Part shown: positions 47,862 through 57,289 of the stretch, one piece after another
How positions within the stretch are numbered: the first letter of the stretch is position 1
Layout: each line of letters opens with the position of its first letter
DNA from: Yoonia maritima
Lineage (GTDB): Bacteria > Pseudomonadota > Alphaproteobacteria > Rhodobacterales > Rhodobacteraceae
DNA length: 64,000 bases
NCBI RefSeq assembly: GCF_003003285.1
Contig: NZ_PVTP01000005.1
Span: 124,001-188,000 of the forward strand
Direction: 5' to 3'
Position numbers and translations under genes: made by a program
The notes under the pieces: generated by a model
Database searches by the model: none
What the model was told of the DNA's origin: nothing
Seen by the model: only the letters and a program-made list of their open reading frames with translations

Positions 47862-48754
47862 TAGCCTTTGACCCCCCCGGTCGAAATACCTTCGATGAAG
47901 TATTTTTGTGCCATGAAGAACACGATCAGTGACGGCGCGAGCGCCAGACAGGACATCGCCAAAATCTGGTTCCAAGCGAACGCCTCGGTCGTGTCGATGG
48001 ACAGTTTCAGCGCAAGGCTGATCGGATAGTTTTCAACCGATGACAGGTAAATCAGCGGCCCTAGAAAGTCGTTCATGGTCCACATGAACTGGAACAAACA
48101 GACCGAGATCAGCGCAGGCGTCAACATCGGCACAACGATGTAGATCAAGGTTTGTAACGTGTTCGCACCGTCCACGCGGGCGGCTTCTTCCATGTCGCGC
48201 GGGATCGCCCGCAGGAACTGGATCAGCATAAAGACAAAGAACGCATCGCCAGCCAGCGCCGAAGGCACCCACAGCGGCAGAAAGCTGTCCAACCAACCGA
48301 TGTCACGAAACAGCAGGTACTGCGGAATGCGCGTTACAACGTTTGGCAGCAGCAGCGTTGCTATCACCGTCGAAAAGATGATCTTTTTAAACGGAAAGTC
48401 GAACCGAGCGAACCCGTAAGCAACCAATGTACATGAAATCGCTGTCCCGATCATTTTCGGAATGATGATCATCATCGAGTTCATAAAGAACTTTGCAAAG
48501 GTGTACGGCGTCGATGTTTTCCAACCGTCGATGTAGCCTTGGACGGTGGGTTCTTTTGGCCAGAACGACGGGCTCGAGAAGATCTCGGCGTTGGTTTTGA
48601 ATGATGCACCAAACATCCAGACCAATGGGTAAACCATGATCAATCCGACAATGATCAACAGGCTATATCGAAAGGTCGAAGATATTCGTGCCCGACGCCG
48701 CTGTTTTTCCATATTCGCAAGAGTATCTGCGCTGATTTGTGGCATAGCTGTCAT
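47861..48754 (-). CDS. Sugar ABC transporter permease (MalG/TogN type)
   Basis: Inner-membrane permease of 297 residues with six helices. The EAA coupling loop is PRDMEEAARVDGANTLQTLI. A long periplasmic segment after helix 1 (FGASFKTNAEIFSSPSFWPK) is typical of MalG-like subunits. A ribosome binding site AAGAGGAG lies in the gap of four bases after the partner permease stop. Forms the channel with the MalF-like subunit encoded upstream. Confidence 0.92.
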
Positions 48755-48758
48755 GCGC

Positions 48759-49643
48759 TTAGCTCCTCTTGTCGCCGGCGTAGTAGACCCATTTCTTTGA
48801 TGACCAGAAGGCGATCAAAGTTAGGACCATAATAATTACGAAAAGCACCCAAGCGATCGCGCTCGCATAGCCCATGTCAAAGCTTTTGAAGGCCTTGTCG
48901 TAGATATAGAGCGGCAGCAAATAGGTCGATTTCAGCGGGCCGCCTTCGGTGATGATGTAGGGACCGTTGAATTCTTGGAACGCCTGCACCGTCTGCATGA
49001 TCAGGTTAAAAAAGATGACCGGTGTGATCAGCGGCAGGGTAATATAGCGGAACAATTGCCATTTGTTCGCACCGTCAATCGACGCGGCCTCGTACAAGGA
49101 TTTATCGACTGACTGCAGCGCGGCTAGAAAGATCACCATCGCAGAGCCGAACTGCCAACAACGCAACAGACTGATGGTAAACAACGCGTTTTCGGGATCG
49201 CCGAACCAGTTCACACCTTCCAGCCCGACACCTTCAAGCATCATGTTCACGAGGCCCGTATCAGCAAAGATGTAGCGCCACAAAACCGCAATCGCGATTG
49301 AACCACCCAAGATCGAAGGCACATAAAACGCTGTCCGAAATAGGCCGATCGCGCGTAGGCGATAATTCAAAATCACCGCGATGAACAAAGCAAACGCCAG
49401 CTTTAGCGGCACCGTCATAAACACATAGGCCAAGGTAACCTTGAGCGACTTGTCGAACGTCCGGTCACGCGTGAACAGCTTTTGATAGTTATCGAGGCCG
49501 GTCCATTCCGGCTTTGACAGCAGATCGTAATCTGTAAAGCTAAGATAGAAGGACGCAACAAACGGAAACGCCGTGAACAACAACAACCCGATGACATAGG
49601 GCGCGACATACCAAAGCCCTAGATATTTACTGTCACCACCCAT
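48759..49643 (-). CDS. Sugar ABC transporter permease (MalF/TogM type)
   Basis: Inner-membrane permease of 294 residues with six helices, from GLWYVAPYVIGLLLFTAFPF near the N-terminus. The EAA loop is KSLYEAASIDGANKWQLFRY. A ribosome binding site GGGAGG sits eight bases before the ATG, within the end of the small open frame upstream. The lack of a nearby binding-protein gene on its 5' side is unusual for this class. Confidence 0.92.
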   Translation of the reverse strand: MGGDSKYLGLWYVAPYVIGLLLFTAFPFVASFYLSFTDYDLLSKPEWTGLDNYQKLFTRDRTFDKSLKVTLAYVFMTVPLKLAFALFIAVILNYRLRAIGLFRTAFYVPSILGGSIAIAVLWRYIFADTGLVNMMLEGVGLEGVNWFGDPENALFTISLLRCWQFGSAMVIFLAALQSVDKSLYEAASIDGANKWQLFRYITLPLITPVIFFNLIMQTVQAFQEFNGPYIITEGGPLKSTYLLPLYIYDKAFKSFDMGYASAIAWVLFVIIMVLTLIAFWSSKKWVYYAGDKRS

Positions 49644-49913
49644 TTACGCGGCCTCCCTAACTATTTCTTTCGGAAGATGGCCCACCGTGGCAGTCTCCAT
49701 ATCCCGATAAAGCGCGTGCAAAAGACGGTCGTCCAGACGTGTGCTCAACGGATTAGCGCGAAGTAAGTCTGCCCCGGCCGCAACACCCGGAAAATCGCAA
49801 GAAGCGGTAGATATGCCTTTAAAAGGGGCAACAACCAGCGCTGCTACGCGGTTGTTCACACCTTTGATGGCATAGGCAGTTGACACGGGAGTACCGTGTT
49901 CGGAATTATTCAT
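49644..49913 (-). CDS. Doubtful small open frame (89 residues) at the head of the pectin ABC operon
   Basis: An intact frame runs from MNNSEHGTPVSTAYAIKGV to LPKEIVREAA, with its stop directly abutting the permease ATG (TAAATG). It has no signal peptide, membrane helix or recognised motif. Its ATG has only a weak upstream GGGG. It might be a leader protein, a remnant of a displaced gene or chance. The permease ribosome binding site is inside its last codons, so it need not be translated. Confidence 0.3.
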   Translation of the reverse strand: MNNSEHGTPVSTAYAIKGVNNRVAALVVAPFKGISTASCDFPGVAAGADLLRANPLSTRLDDRLLHALYRDMETATVGHLPKEIVREAA

Positions 49914-49937
49914 GCATTAAACCCCAAACCCATCGAT

Positions 49938-49977
49938 CGCACGTCAGTGCGGTAAATAGGTAAGGCTCCTCCCTTAC
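49938..49977 (-). promoter_or_regulatory. Leader hairpins with an orphan ribosome binding site upstream of the pectin ABC operon
   Basis: Two small stems lie in the 5' leader. CGCAC-GTCA-GTGCG is at 49938-49951. GTAAGG-GAGGAG-CCTTAC (minus-strand sense) is at 49960-49977. The loop of the second is a strong Shine-Dalgarno sequence, yet no start codon follows at a usable distance. It could be a relic of a lost first gene or a regulatory structure. Confidence 0.35.
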
Positions 49978-50021
49978 TGCAAATTCAGGTGAATCTTGCA
50001 GACGATTTGTTTCTTGCCTGT

Positions 50022-50037
50022 TATGTTAGTCTGGTAG
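50022..50037. promoter_or_regulatory. Shared 16-bp element, copy 1 (putative pectin-regulon operator)
   Basis: TATGTTAGTCTGGTAG is identical to the sequence at 59751-59766. This copy lies 36 bases before the AraC-type gene and about 110 bases before the small open frame that heads the ABC operon. Both copies are in divergent promoter regions of the pectin locus, which points to a common regulator. Confidence 0.65.
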
Positions 50038-50073
50038 CAGTGACCCTTTGAATGAACAGTATGCAACAAAAAG

Positions 50074-50943
50074 ATGGATAAAATCGAACATTCACTTCTT
50101 TCAGCGATGCCCGTCCAAGCATTTTCACTAAAATTGGCCCGCACAGCGATTCGAATGACCCACACACCAAGCTGGAAAATAAACAAAATCAATCCAGACC
50201 ATGACTTGGTTATTTGCCTGTCCGGGTCGGCAGTTTATGATTTGGATGGCGAAAAGACCGAGCTCAGGCCGGGCATGGCGATGCTTATTCCCGCCTACCA
50301 ACGTTTTCTTGGACAGTATGCAGGGTCCGGCGAGATGCTGACAGGCGTAGCGCAACATTTTTCGCTAGAACTATTTGGTCGCGGCGATGTTGTCGGACAA
50401 ATGAATTTGCGGCGCTGTGTTAAGCTAAGTAATTGGGACGTACTTGAACCGCTAGTCAGGCACTTTCGGAACACGCCACAAGGTACGACAACAACACTGG
50501 CAGCGCATCACCAATTCATGGTGTTACTATTAGCCTATCTAGATGATGCGTTAATTGAATGGCGCACAGCCGCTAACCCGCAGCACGACCAAGATCGGCT
50601 ATCGCTTCAGATTATGCTAACTGCATCCCGGCTTGCCGCGGACCCCGTTGGCGCTGGCGGCCTGACCGAAGCACTGGCTGCCGTCCCATACAACCCTGAC
50701 TACTTTCGTCGTGCGTTCCGTGATCGGATTGGCATGACCCCGCAAAAATACCGCGAACTCAAACGTATGGAGTTTGCAGTAAACCGTTTGGGCGTTGGAT
50801 TGTCAGTGAAAGAAGTTGCCGCAGAACTGGGTTATTCGGACCCGTATTTCTTTAGCCGGATGTTCAAACAATACATCGGAGCGAGCCCGTCGCGGTATCG
50901 TTGGGCGGGCTCGTCACCGATTGATGCAGACGAAATCGCCTAG
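50074..50943 (+). CDS. AraC-family transcriptional regulator
   Basis: Regulator of 289 residues. An N-terminal cupin-like sensing domain (about 20-110) is suggested by DHDLVICLSGSAVYDLDGEK and LRPGMAMLIPAYQ. The C-terminal double helix-turn-helix (about 190-280) reads LTEALAAVPYNPDYFRRAFR, then VKEVAAELGYSDPYFFSRMF and GASPSRYR. It is divergent from the oligogalacturonide ABC operon and convergent with uxuA (four shared bases), so control of pectin uptake is likely. Effector unknown. Confidence 0.87.
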   Translation: MDKIEHSLLSAMPVQAFSLKLARTAIRMTHTPSWKINKINPDHDLVICLSGSAVYDLDGEKTELRPGMAMLIPAYQRFLGQYAGSGEMLTGVAQHFSLELFGRGDVVGQMNLRRCVKLSNWDVLEPLVRHFRNTPQGTTTTLAAHHQFMVLLLAYLDDALIEWRTAANPQHDQDRLSLQIMLTASRLAADPVGAGGLTEALAAVPYNPDYFRRAFRDRIGMTPQKYRELKRMEFAVNRLGVGLSVKEVAAELGYSDPYFFSRMFKQYIGASPSRYRWAGSSPIDADEIA

Positions 50944-52115
50944 TCTACGTGCGATAATCCCGCGATCACGCCACGCAACTCTGCCAGCCCGCGCAACCGC
51001 CCGATCAGCGGATAGCCCGGATGCGTTTCGCGATCAGCGTCAGACAACAGATCATGACCATGGTCAGGACGAAATGGGATTGATGCATCGGCGCGACCTT
51101 CGGACTTGCGCCGCTTTTCTTCATCCAACAGCACCTTGATCAGCGCGACCATATCGGTGTCACCTTCCAGATGTGCCGCTTCTTCAAACGCGCCATCTGG
51201 GTCTTTGCGCACGTTCCTCAGGTGCGCGAAATGGATACGGTCAGCGTGGGCAGCTGCTATCGCTGGAACATCATTTGCGGGATTAGCGCCAAGCGACCCC
51301 GCGCAAAGCGTTAGCCCGTTTGCGTTACTGTCATGTGCGGACATGATCCAATCGATATCAGCAGCATTCGACACGATCCGGGGCAACCCCAAAATGTCGC
51401 GCGGGGGATCGTCTGGATGAACGCAAAACCGCATCCCAAGGTCTTCAGCGGTTGGAATGATCTCGTTAAGAAACCTACGATAGTTCGCACGCAAAGCATC
51501 GCGGTCCAAGCCGTCGTATAACGTCAGCGCATCACGCAACCCATCCACATCGTATCGGTCGTAGGCACCCGGAAGTCCTGACATAATCGCGTGAAGCAGC
51601 GCTTCGCGGTCGGCGTCGGTCGATTTCTGGAACCAAATCGCAGCGCGATGACGTACTTCTTCGGGGTAATCGTCCTCGGCTTTGGCACGACCCAGCATGT
51701 GAATTTCGAACGCAGCCATGCGGTAGGCTTCGAACCGCAGACATGTCCCACCGCGTGCAACGGGCGCGGCAAGATCGGTACGTGTCCAATCAAGCAAGGG
51801 CATGAAGTTATAGCAAATAACCTGCACACCAGCCGCAGCCAAATTCGCCATCGACTGACGGTAGTTCGCGAACAGTTGTGTCAGATCGCCTTCGCCACGT
51901 TTGATACGTTCGTGGATCGGCAGGCTTTCGACGACCGCCCAATCAAAGCCAGCCGTCCGAATTTCATCCGCGCGGGCGTTGATGGCCTCGGGCTTCCAAA
52001 CTTCGCCATAGGGGATTTCGTGCAGGGCGTTCACGATGCCGGTCGCGCCGGTTTGCGCGACCTCTGGCAGTGTGATTTTGTCAAAAGGCCCGTACCAACG
52101 CCAAGTTTCTTGCAT
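50940..52115 (-). CDS. uxuA: Mannonate dehydratase
   Basis: TIM-barrel dehydratase of 391 residues that converts D-mannonate to 2-keto-3-deoxy-D-gluconate. Family landmarks are MQETWRWYGPFDKITLPEVA at the start, WAVVESLPIHERIKRG, VICYNFMPLLDWTRTDL, MRFCVHPDDPP and IHFAHLRNV. Metal ligands are expected among the His and Cys of these segments. The start overlaps the uxuB stop by one base (TAATG). It is the last gene of the nine-gene uronate operon. Confidence 0.95.
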   Translation of the reverse strand: MQETWRWYGPFDKITLPEVAQTGATGIVNALHEIPYGEVWKPEAINARADEIRTAGFDWAVVESLPIHERIKRGEGDLTQLFANYRQSMANLAAAGVQVICYNFMPLLDWTRTDLAAPVARGGTCLRFEAYRMAAFEIHMLGRAKAEDDYPEEVRHRAAIWFQKSTDADREALLHAIMSGLPGAYDRYDVDGLRDALTLYDGLDRDALRANYRRFLNEIIPTAEDLGMRFCVHPDDPPRDILGLPRIVSNAADIDWIMSAHDSNANGLTLCAGSLGANPANDVPAIAAAHADRIHFAHLRNVRKDPDGAFEEAAHLEGDTDMVALIKVLLDEEKRRKSEGRADASIPFRPDHGHDLLSDADRETHPGYPLIGRLRGLAELRGVIAGLSHVD

Positions 52116-53566
52116 TAGCTAAACCCTTGAACCGTTGCCCGCGCACCGTCGTGGCTCAGGCGCATGAATGCGTCGGTCACAGCGTTACGGAAAACTGGGT
52201 TGCCCGCCAGTTCCGGCGCAAAAACCTCTTTGATTGCCAACAAGGCCAACACCTTTTCTTCTGGATCGTCGCTGCTGTCATAGGCGGCGCGCAACTGATC
52301 AGCGAGCGGGTCTTTCACCTCAATCGCCGCACCTTTTTCATCGACACCGCCGACGTAGCGCATCCATCCGGCGACACCCAGTGCGAGCCCGGGAATACCC
52401 CTACCAGCGGCCAGATTATCAACAACAGTACCAAGCAACCGTTGCGGTAATTTTTGCGAACCATCCATCGCAATTTGCCATGTGCGATGTCTGATCGCAG
52501 GGTTTTGGTAGCGTTCTAGCAAAGCCGCACAATAGGCCAACAAATCCTCACCTTCAGGCTCCGGAACAGTGGGTGTGATTTCGTTTTTCCACAGTGCGTT
52601 GATAAGATTGGCGAACGCCGGATCTGCAACTGTATCGGCGATCGTTTCATATCCTGCCAAATAACCAAGATAGGCCAGCGTCGAATGGGTGCCGTTCAGG
52701 CAGCGCAGTTTCATCAGCTCGAACGCCTCAACATCGTTGACCAATTGCGCACCAACGCCACCCCAGTCTGGGCGATCGCCGTTCACAAAGTCATCTTCGA
52801 TGACCCACTGCCGAAACGGTTCATGCATCACGCAAGCATTGTCGATGTACCCTTGGGCCGTCGCAAGCGACGCAATATCAACGGGGGTCGTCGCTGGTGT
52901 GATCCGATCAACCATTGTCGCGGGGAAACGCCCGTTATCGGTGATCCATTCCGCTAATTCCGGGTCTAATGCACGGGCAAAGTCCAAAATTACGCTGCGT
53001 GTCAGCGGACCGTTATTAGGTAGATTGTCACATGGCATCAACGTGAAGGGCGCATGTCCTGCCAAACGCCGACGGTTCAATGCGTGAACGATATAGCCAA
53101 TTGCGGAACGCGGCGCTTCTGGGTGGCTCAAATCGTGCACAATATCGGGATGGTCCATCAATAGCGCGCCCGTTGCTGGGTTGTGGCAATATCCCTTTTC
53201 AGTGATCGTCGTTGATACGATCTTTACCTGCGGGTCCGCCATCGCCGTCAGCACGGCTTCGGGGTTTTCAGGGGCAACCAACACGTCATCGATGACCTCG
53301 ACCACGGTGTATTCAGCGCCATCTGGTGCCAGCTTTACCGCTGTATAGGCGCAGCCTTGCGGCTTTAACTTTTCGCGGATGTCACTGCTGCGCAGACTGA
53401 CAGTTAGAATACCCCAGTCGCCGCCGGATTTCTCCATTGCCTCTGCTGTGAACGGCGCATTGAAAGCCCGGAAAAATGCGCCCGGCCCAAGGTGAACAAT
53501 ACCCACCTTAGGACGCGGCGTATCAGAGCGCTGCAAATGTGGTTCAGCGGGCAAGCCAGCCTCCAT
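52115..53566 (-). CDS. uxuB: Fructuronate reductase (mannitol dehydrogenase family)
   Basis: NAD-dependent polyol dehydrogenase of 483 residues that reduces D-fructuronate to D-mannonate. The Rossmann entry is KVGIVHLGPGAFFRAFNAPF. The catalytic region is the family segment LMKLRCLNGTHSTLAYLGYL. An ATG within the end of kduD is used here. A TTG four codons later (53554) follows GGAGG and could be the real start. Tagaturonate reductase UxaB belongs to the same family, but coupling to uxuA favours UxuB; activity on both ketouronates remains possible. Confidence 0.88.
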   Translation of the reverse strand: MEAGLPAEPHLQRSDTPRPKVGIVHLGPGAFFRAFNAPFTAEAMEKSGGDWGILTVSLRSSDIREKLKPQGCAYTAVKLAPDGAEYTVVEVIDDVLVAPENPEAVLTAMADPQVKIVSTTITEKGYCHNPATGALLMDHPDIVHDLSHPEAPRSAIGYIVHALNRRRLAGHAPFTLMPCDNLPNNGPLTRSVILDFARALDPELAEWITDNGRFPATMVDRITPATTPVDIASLATAQGYIDNACVMHEPFRQWVIEDDFVNGDRPDWGGVGAQLVNDVEAFELMKLRCLNGTHSTLAYLGYLAGYETIADTVADPAFANLINALWKNEITPTVPEPEGEDLLAYCAALLERYQNPAIRHRTWQIAMDGSQKLPQRLLGTVVDNLAAGRGIPGLALGVAGWMRYVGGVDEKGAAIEVKDPLADQLRAAYDSSDDPEEKVLALLAIKEVFAPELAGNPVFRNAVTDAFMRLSHDGARATVQGFS

Positions 53567-54272
53567 CAACGTTTAGAACAGCACCATGCACATAGTTCGC
53601 AGCCGAAGACGCTAGGAAAACAGCAGCACCACCCATGTCAGACGCGTCCCCCCAACGGCCCACAGGAATACGGTCAAGGATTGCTTTGTTGCGTTCTTCG
53701 TCCGCGCGCAATGCGGTCGTGTTGTTGGTCGAAATGTATCCGGGCGCCAATGCGTTCACGTTGATGCCTTTGGCAGCCCATTCGTTTGCCATCAGCTTGG
53801 TCAGGCCCGCGACACCATGCTTGGACGCCGTGTAAGACGGCACACGAATCCCCCCTTGGAACGACAAAAGCGAGGCGATGTTGACGATCTTCCCGCCAGT
53901 CCCACGTGCCAATGCCGCCTTCGCAAATGCTTGGCAGGTAAAGAACACAGCCTTTAGGTTCACGTCCATGACGTCGTCCCAGTCAGCCTCGGAAAAATCG
54001 ACGCTATCGTCACGGCGGATGATTCCCGCATTGTTGACCAGAATGTCGATCTGCTGATTCGCAAAGATGCCCGTCGCGGCCATCGGATCAGCAAAGTCTA
54101 GCTTTAGCGCGGTCCCATTTGGGACCATCGCGAGCGTTTCATCCATGCCGGATCGCCCGGCACAAACCACCTCTGCCCCAGCATTCCCCAAGGCGACCGC
54201 AATCGCCTGCCCAATGCCCGTGTTCGCACCCGTCACAAGGGCGCGTTTTCCAGTGAGGTCAAACGGGTTCAC
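53544..54272 (-). CDS. kduD: 2-dehydro-3-deoxy-D-gluconate 5-dehydrogenase
   Basis: Short-chain dehydrogenase of 242 residues that reduces 2,5-diketo-3-deoxygluconate to 2-keto-3-deoxygluconate. The cofactor loop TGANTGIGQAIAVAL, NNAG, the catalytic Ser in NIASLLSFQGG and Tyr/Lys in YTASKHG are all intact. GYISTNNTTALRADEERNKA and GRWGDASDMGGAAVFLAS are characteristic of KduD. The GTG start overlaps the kduI stop (GTGA). Follows kdgF and kduI in the operon, in pathway order. Confidence 0.94.
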   Translation of the reverse strand: MNPFDLTGKRALVTGANTGIGQAIAVALGNAGAEVVCAGRSGMDETLAMVPNGTALKLDFADPMAATGIFANQQIDILVNNAGIIRRDDSVDFSEADWDDVMDVNLKAVFFTCQAFAKAALARGTGGKIVNIASLLSFQGGIRVPSYTASKHGVAGLTKLMANEWAAKGINVNALAPGYISTNNTTALRADEERNKAILDRIPVGRWGDASDMGGAAVFLASSAANYVHGAVLNVDGGWLAR

Positions 54273-55093
54273 CGCAAGTCTCCCATCGCGATCATATCCA
54301 TGTCAGTGAAATCAACGTTGTCGCCAGCCATCGCCCAGCAGAACGTATAAGACCCGGTGCCTGCGCCGCAGTGGATCGACCATGGTGGGGAAATGATAGC
54401 CTCTTCGTTGGCAATCACCATGTGACGTGTCTCTGATGGTTCACCCATAAAGTGGAAGACCCGCTGATCAGGATCCACGTCAAAATACAGATATGCTTCC
54501 ATCCGGCGGTCGTGACGGTGTGCAGGCATTGTGTTCCACAATGAACCCGGCTTGAACTGGGTATACCCCATCAACAACTGACAGCTTTTGCAAACATCTG
54601 GATGTAGCACCTGAATGATGACGCGCTCATTAGCTTGCTCGCGCGAACCCATTTCAACGCGGCGTGCATCAGATTCTTTGATGTGCGTGGTTGGGTAGGT
54701 TTGGTGCGCAGGGGCCGACAGAATGTAGAAACGGCCAGCGCCAGAAAACTCAACAGCGCCACCGCCCATACCCACATACAGAACTTCGCCTTTGGCCAAT
54801 TCGTACGCAGCGCCATCGACTTTGACCGTCCCGGTTTCGCCGATGTTCAGCACAGCCATTTCACGACGTTCAAGAAACGTCTTCGTGCCGGTTTCGGGCA
54901 TGTCAGTCAGCGTCAGCGTACCTTTGCCCGGAACAGCCGACCCAAGGATCAAGCGGTCATAGTGGCTATAGACCAGACGAATTTCACCGTCGGCAAATAG
55001 ATCGCCAACGTGAAAATGGCTGCGTAGCCCCTCGGTATCGAGGGTTTTCGTGGTTGCGGGATCAATGGCGTAACGGGATTCAGATTTCAGCAT
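54269..55093 (-). CDS. kduI: 5-dehydro-4-deoxy-D-glucuronate isomerase
   Basis: Cupin isomerase of 274 residues that turns 5-keto-4-deoxyuronate (DKI) into 2,5-diketo-3-deoxygluconate. The Zn-binding region is WNTMPAHRHDRRMEAYLYFD with a further His in SPPWSIHCGAGTGSYTFCWA, both typical of KduI. An ATG with AAGG nine bases upstream is used as start; a TTG six codons earlier is open but less likely. Its substrate is produced by KdgF, encoded just upstream. Confidence 0.95.
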   Translation of the reverse strand: MLKSESRYAIDPATTKTLDTEGLRSHFHVGDLFADGEIRLVYSHYDRLILGSAVPGKGTLTLTDMPETGTKTFLERREMAVLNIGETGTVKVDGAAYELAKGEVLYVGMGGGAVEFSGAGRFYILSAPAHQTYPTTHIKESDARRVEMGSREQANERVIIQVLHPDVCKSCQLLMGYTQFKPGSLWNTMPAHRHDRRMEAYLYFDVDPDQRVFHFMGEPSETRHMVIANEEAIISPPWSIHCGAGTGSYTFCWAMAGDNVDFTDMDMIAMGDLR

Positions 55094-55107
55094 GGGGAGG
55101 TTCCTTT

Positions 55108-55419
55108 TCAAAGAAAATCATCACGGCGCGGCGTGAAAGTGTCGATCAAGCGGCCGTCTTCTAGGCAGCGGCAACCGTGAACAGCGCGGGATGGAATTAC
55201 AAAGCTATCGCCGGGGCCGACTTCGGTTTCGACACCGTCGACGGTGAAAGCAAAGCGACCGGATTCCACATAGGTGGACTGGACGTGCGGATGGCTGTGC
55301 AGTTTGCCTTCGCCATCTTTGTCAAAGGTGAAAGCCACTACCATCAGTTCGGGGCTTTCGGACAGGACTTGGCGTGTGACGCCGGGATCAGCCTGCACGA
55401 TGGGGAATTTCTGGGTCAT
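55108..55419 (-). CDS. kdgF: Cupin-domain uronate linearising enzyme KdgF
   Basis: Single-domain cupin of 103 residues, the KdgF length. The metal-binding cupin motif is LHSHPHVQSTYVESGRFAFT, with a later His in SRAVHGCR. KdgF turns the 4,5-unsaturated galacturonate released by GH105 enzymes into the open-chain DKI form. Position between a TRAP transporter and kduI-kduD supports this. A ribosome binding site (GAGG) precedes MTQKFPIV; the upstream open extension lies within dctM. Confidence 0.88.
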   Translation of the reverse strand: MTQKFPIVQADPGVTRQVLSESPELMVVAFTFDKDGEGKLHSHPHVQSTYVESGRFAFTVDGVETEVGPGDSFVIPSRAVHGCRCLEDGRLIDTFTPRRDDFL

Positions 55420-55426
55420 AGTTTCC

Positions 55427-56707
55427 TCAGTGAAAGAGTGACGGCAGCCAAAGCGACAGCGCCGGAATATAGGTGACAAGCATCAGTGTACCAAAGGCAG
55501 CACCGTAAAACGGCCAGATGGATTTGACCGCATCAAAGATTGGGATGCGCCCAACCGCACACCCCACGAACAGCACAGCGCCAACGGGCGGCGTACAAAG
55601 CCCTATGCCAAGGTTCAGGATTAGGATCACACCAAAGTGTACCGGATCGACACCAAACGCTGTGGCAACTGGTAGGAAGATAGGTGTCGTGATGACGATC
55701 AGGGGCGACATATCCATGAATGTTCCAAGGATTAGCAGGACCACGTTCAGCAACAGCAAAATGACGATAGGGTTGTCAGACACACCTTGCAGCATTTCAA
55801 CCATCGCGGCGGGCACTTTGAGATAAGCCAACAGCCATCCAAATGATGCTGCGCACCCGATCACCAACAGTACCATCGCGGTTGTGCGAACAGCAGCGAA
55901 TGTTGCTTCGACAAAGTCATGCCAGCTAAGGCTGCGATACACAAAGAACGTAATCAGCAACGCATAGACAACCGCGATGTTGGACGATTCAGACGCCGTA
56001 AAGATACCGGACCGGACCCCGCCAAAGATGATCGCAACCAAGATCAAACCAGGGGCAGCGGACACAAACAAAGTGCCCATCATAGCAAGACCGGGAAATT
56101 TTTCAGTTGGGTAACCACGCTTTTTGGCAACAAACCATGCAGCAGTCATCAGCGACATTGCCAGCAAGAAACCCGGAATGATCCCTGCAGTGAACAGATC
56201 AGCAATCGAAATACGGCCACCAGCCGAGATCGAATAGATGATCATGTTGTGCGAAGGCGGCAACATCAGCGCAATGATCGAGCTGACGACGGTAATGTTT
56301 ACCGCATAGTCCACGCCATAGCCGCGTTCTTTCATTTGTGGGACCATCAAGCCACCCACGGCAGATGCATCAGCCGCAGCCGACCCAGACACGCCACCAA
56401 ACATGACAGAGGCGAGAATATTCACCTGACCAAGGCCGCCGCGCAAGTGTCCAACAAAGGCACCCGCAAGTGCCACCAGCCGCCGCGCGATATCGCCGCG
56501 CACCATCAGGTCGCCTGCGTAAATAAAGAACGGGATCGCCATCAGCGCAAAAACGGACACGCCAGAATTCAGACGTTGGAACACCACCACCGGCGGCAGG
56601 CCAAGATAGGCAACCGTGGCAAAGCTAGAAACGCCAAGACAGAACGCAACAGGCGTACCAATCAGAAGCAGGAACACGAATGTTCCAAAAAGGACGTAAA
56701 GCTCCAT
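55427..56707 (-). CDS. dctM: TRAP transporter large permease subunit (DctM)
   Basis: Membrane protein of 426 residues with about 12 helices, the ion-coupled channel of the uronate TRAP system. DctM landmarks are FFIYAGDLMVRGDIARRLVA, GGVSGSAAADASAVGGLMVP and MLPPSHNMIIYSISAG. The start MELYVLFG follows the dctQ stop by one base. Extra upstream codons in frame overlap dctQ. The sodium- or proton-driven uptake of an acidic sugar is inferred from operon context. Confidence 0.93.
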   Translation of the reverse strand: MELYVLFGTFVFLLLIGTPVAFCLGVSSFATVAYLGLPPVVVFQRLNSGVSVFALMAIPFFIYAGDLMVRGDIARRLVALAGAFVGHLRGGLGQVNILASVMFGGVSGSAAADASAVGGLMVPQMKERGYGVDYAVNITVVSSIIALMLPPSHNMIIYSISAGGRISIADLFTAGIIPGFLLAMSLMTAAWFVAKKRGYPTEKFPGLAMMGTLFVSAAPGLILVAIIFGGVRSGIFTASESSNIAVVYALLITFFVYRSLSWHDFVEATFAAVRTTAMVLLVIGCAASFGWLLAYLKVPAAMVEMLQGVSDNPIVILLLLNVVLLILGTFMDMSPLIVITTPIFLPVATAFGVDPVHFGVILILNLGIGLCTPPVGAVLFVGCAVGRIPIFDAVKSIWPFYGAAFGTLMLVTYIPALSLWLPSLFH

Positions 56708-56708
56708 C

Positions 56709-57221
56709 TTAAGTCGCCTCGCTGTTATCGTCGCCAAAGCGGGCGGTGGGCAGGCCTGCGGCACGGCGCGCGATACGCTCGACCGAGAACAGCGCGACAA
56801 GAACGCCGCCAGCAACGATAGGAATAAAATCAAAGGCACCAGAAATGCCCAAAGACGGCAGCGTATTTCCAGCGGTCTTTTCCGCAAGCTGCCAGCCAAA
56901 CCAGATCATGCCAATGCCAAAGCAAGTCACGACCAGATCGGAAAGAGAATACAGGAACATCTTGCCCTTGTGCGGGATCACATAAAGCAGCACGTCAAAC
57001 GACAGGTGATACCCTTCACGGATACCGACTGCTGCACCCAAGAATATGAACCAACCCATGATCATCACCGACGCAGGTTCAGTCCACGAAATACTGTCAT
57101 TCAGCACGTAACGCCAAAACACTTGCGCAGCGATCAACACCGTCATTAACACCAGTCCCGTACCAGCTGTCCAAAGCGCGGCGCGCCCGATCAAGCCCGT
57201 CAGAACTGCAATTTTCATCAT
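56709..57221 (-). CDS. dctQ: TRAP transporter small permease subunit (DctQ)
   Basis: Small membrane protein of 170 residues with four helices, the partner of DctM. QVFWRYVLNDSISWTEPASV is the family signature, and FLGAAVGIREGYHLSFDVLL follows. Two adjacent ATGs (57221 and 57218) could start it; AGGG lies upstream of both. A strong palindrome separates it from the binding-protein gene. Confidence 0.9.
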   Translation of the reverse strand: MMKIAVLTGLIGRAALWTAGTGLVLMTVLIAAQVFWRYVLNDSISWTEPASVMIMGWFIFLGAAVGIREGYHLSFDVLLYVIPHKGKMFLYSLSDLVVTCFGIGMIWFGWQLAEKTAGNTLPSLGISGAFDFIPIVAGGVLVALFSVERIARRAAGLPTARFGDDNSEAT

Positions 57222-57255
57222 AAAGCCCTGCAAAGGCGTTCCCCCCGAAAGTTTC

Positions 57256-57279
57256 GGCCCGCAACAGCTGTTGCGGGCC
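57256..57279 (-). other. Perfect 24-base palindrome between dctP and dctQ
   Basis: Twelve-base arms beginning GGCCCGCAACAG are followed at once by their complement, so the RNA can form a stable stem with a tiny loop. It starts 11 bases after the dctP stop. A weak T-rich stretch follows on the plus side only. It probably protects dctP mRNA or gives partial termination, matching the hairpin after chvE. Confidence 0.65.
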
Positions 57280-57289
57280 AAATTTGGTA

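Noticed and set aside
53554-53569. TTG start codons for uxuB at 53569 and 53554
   Set aside because: The ATG at 53566 was preferred, although TTG at 53554 has a better-placed GGAGG. The family N-terminus does not settle it.
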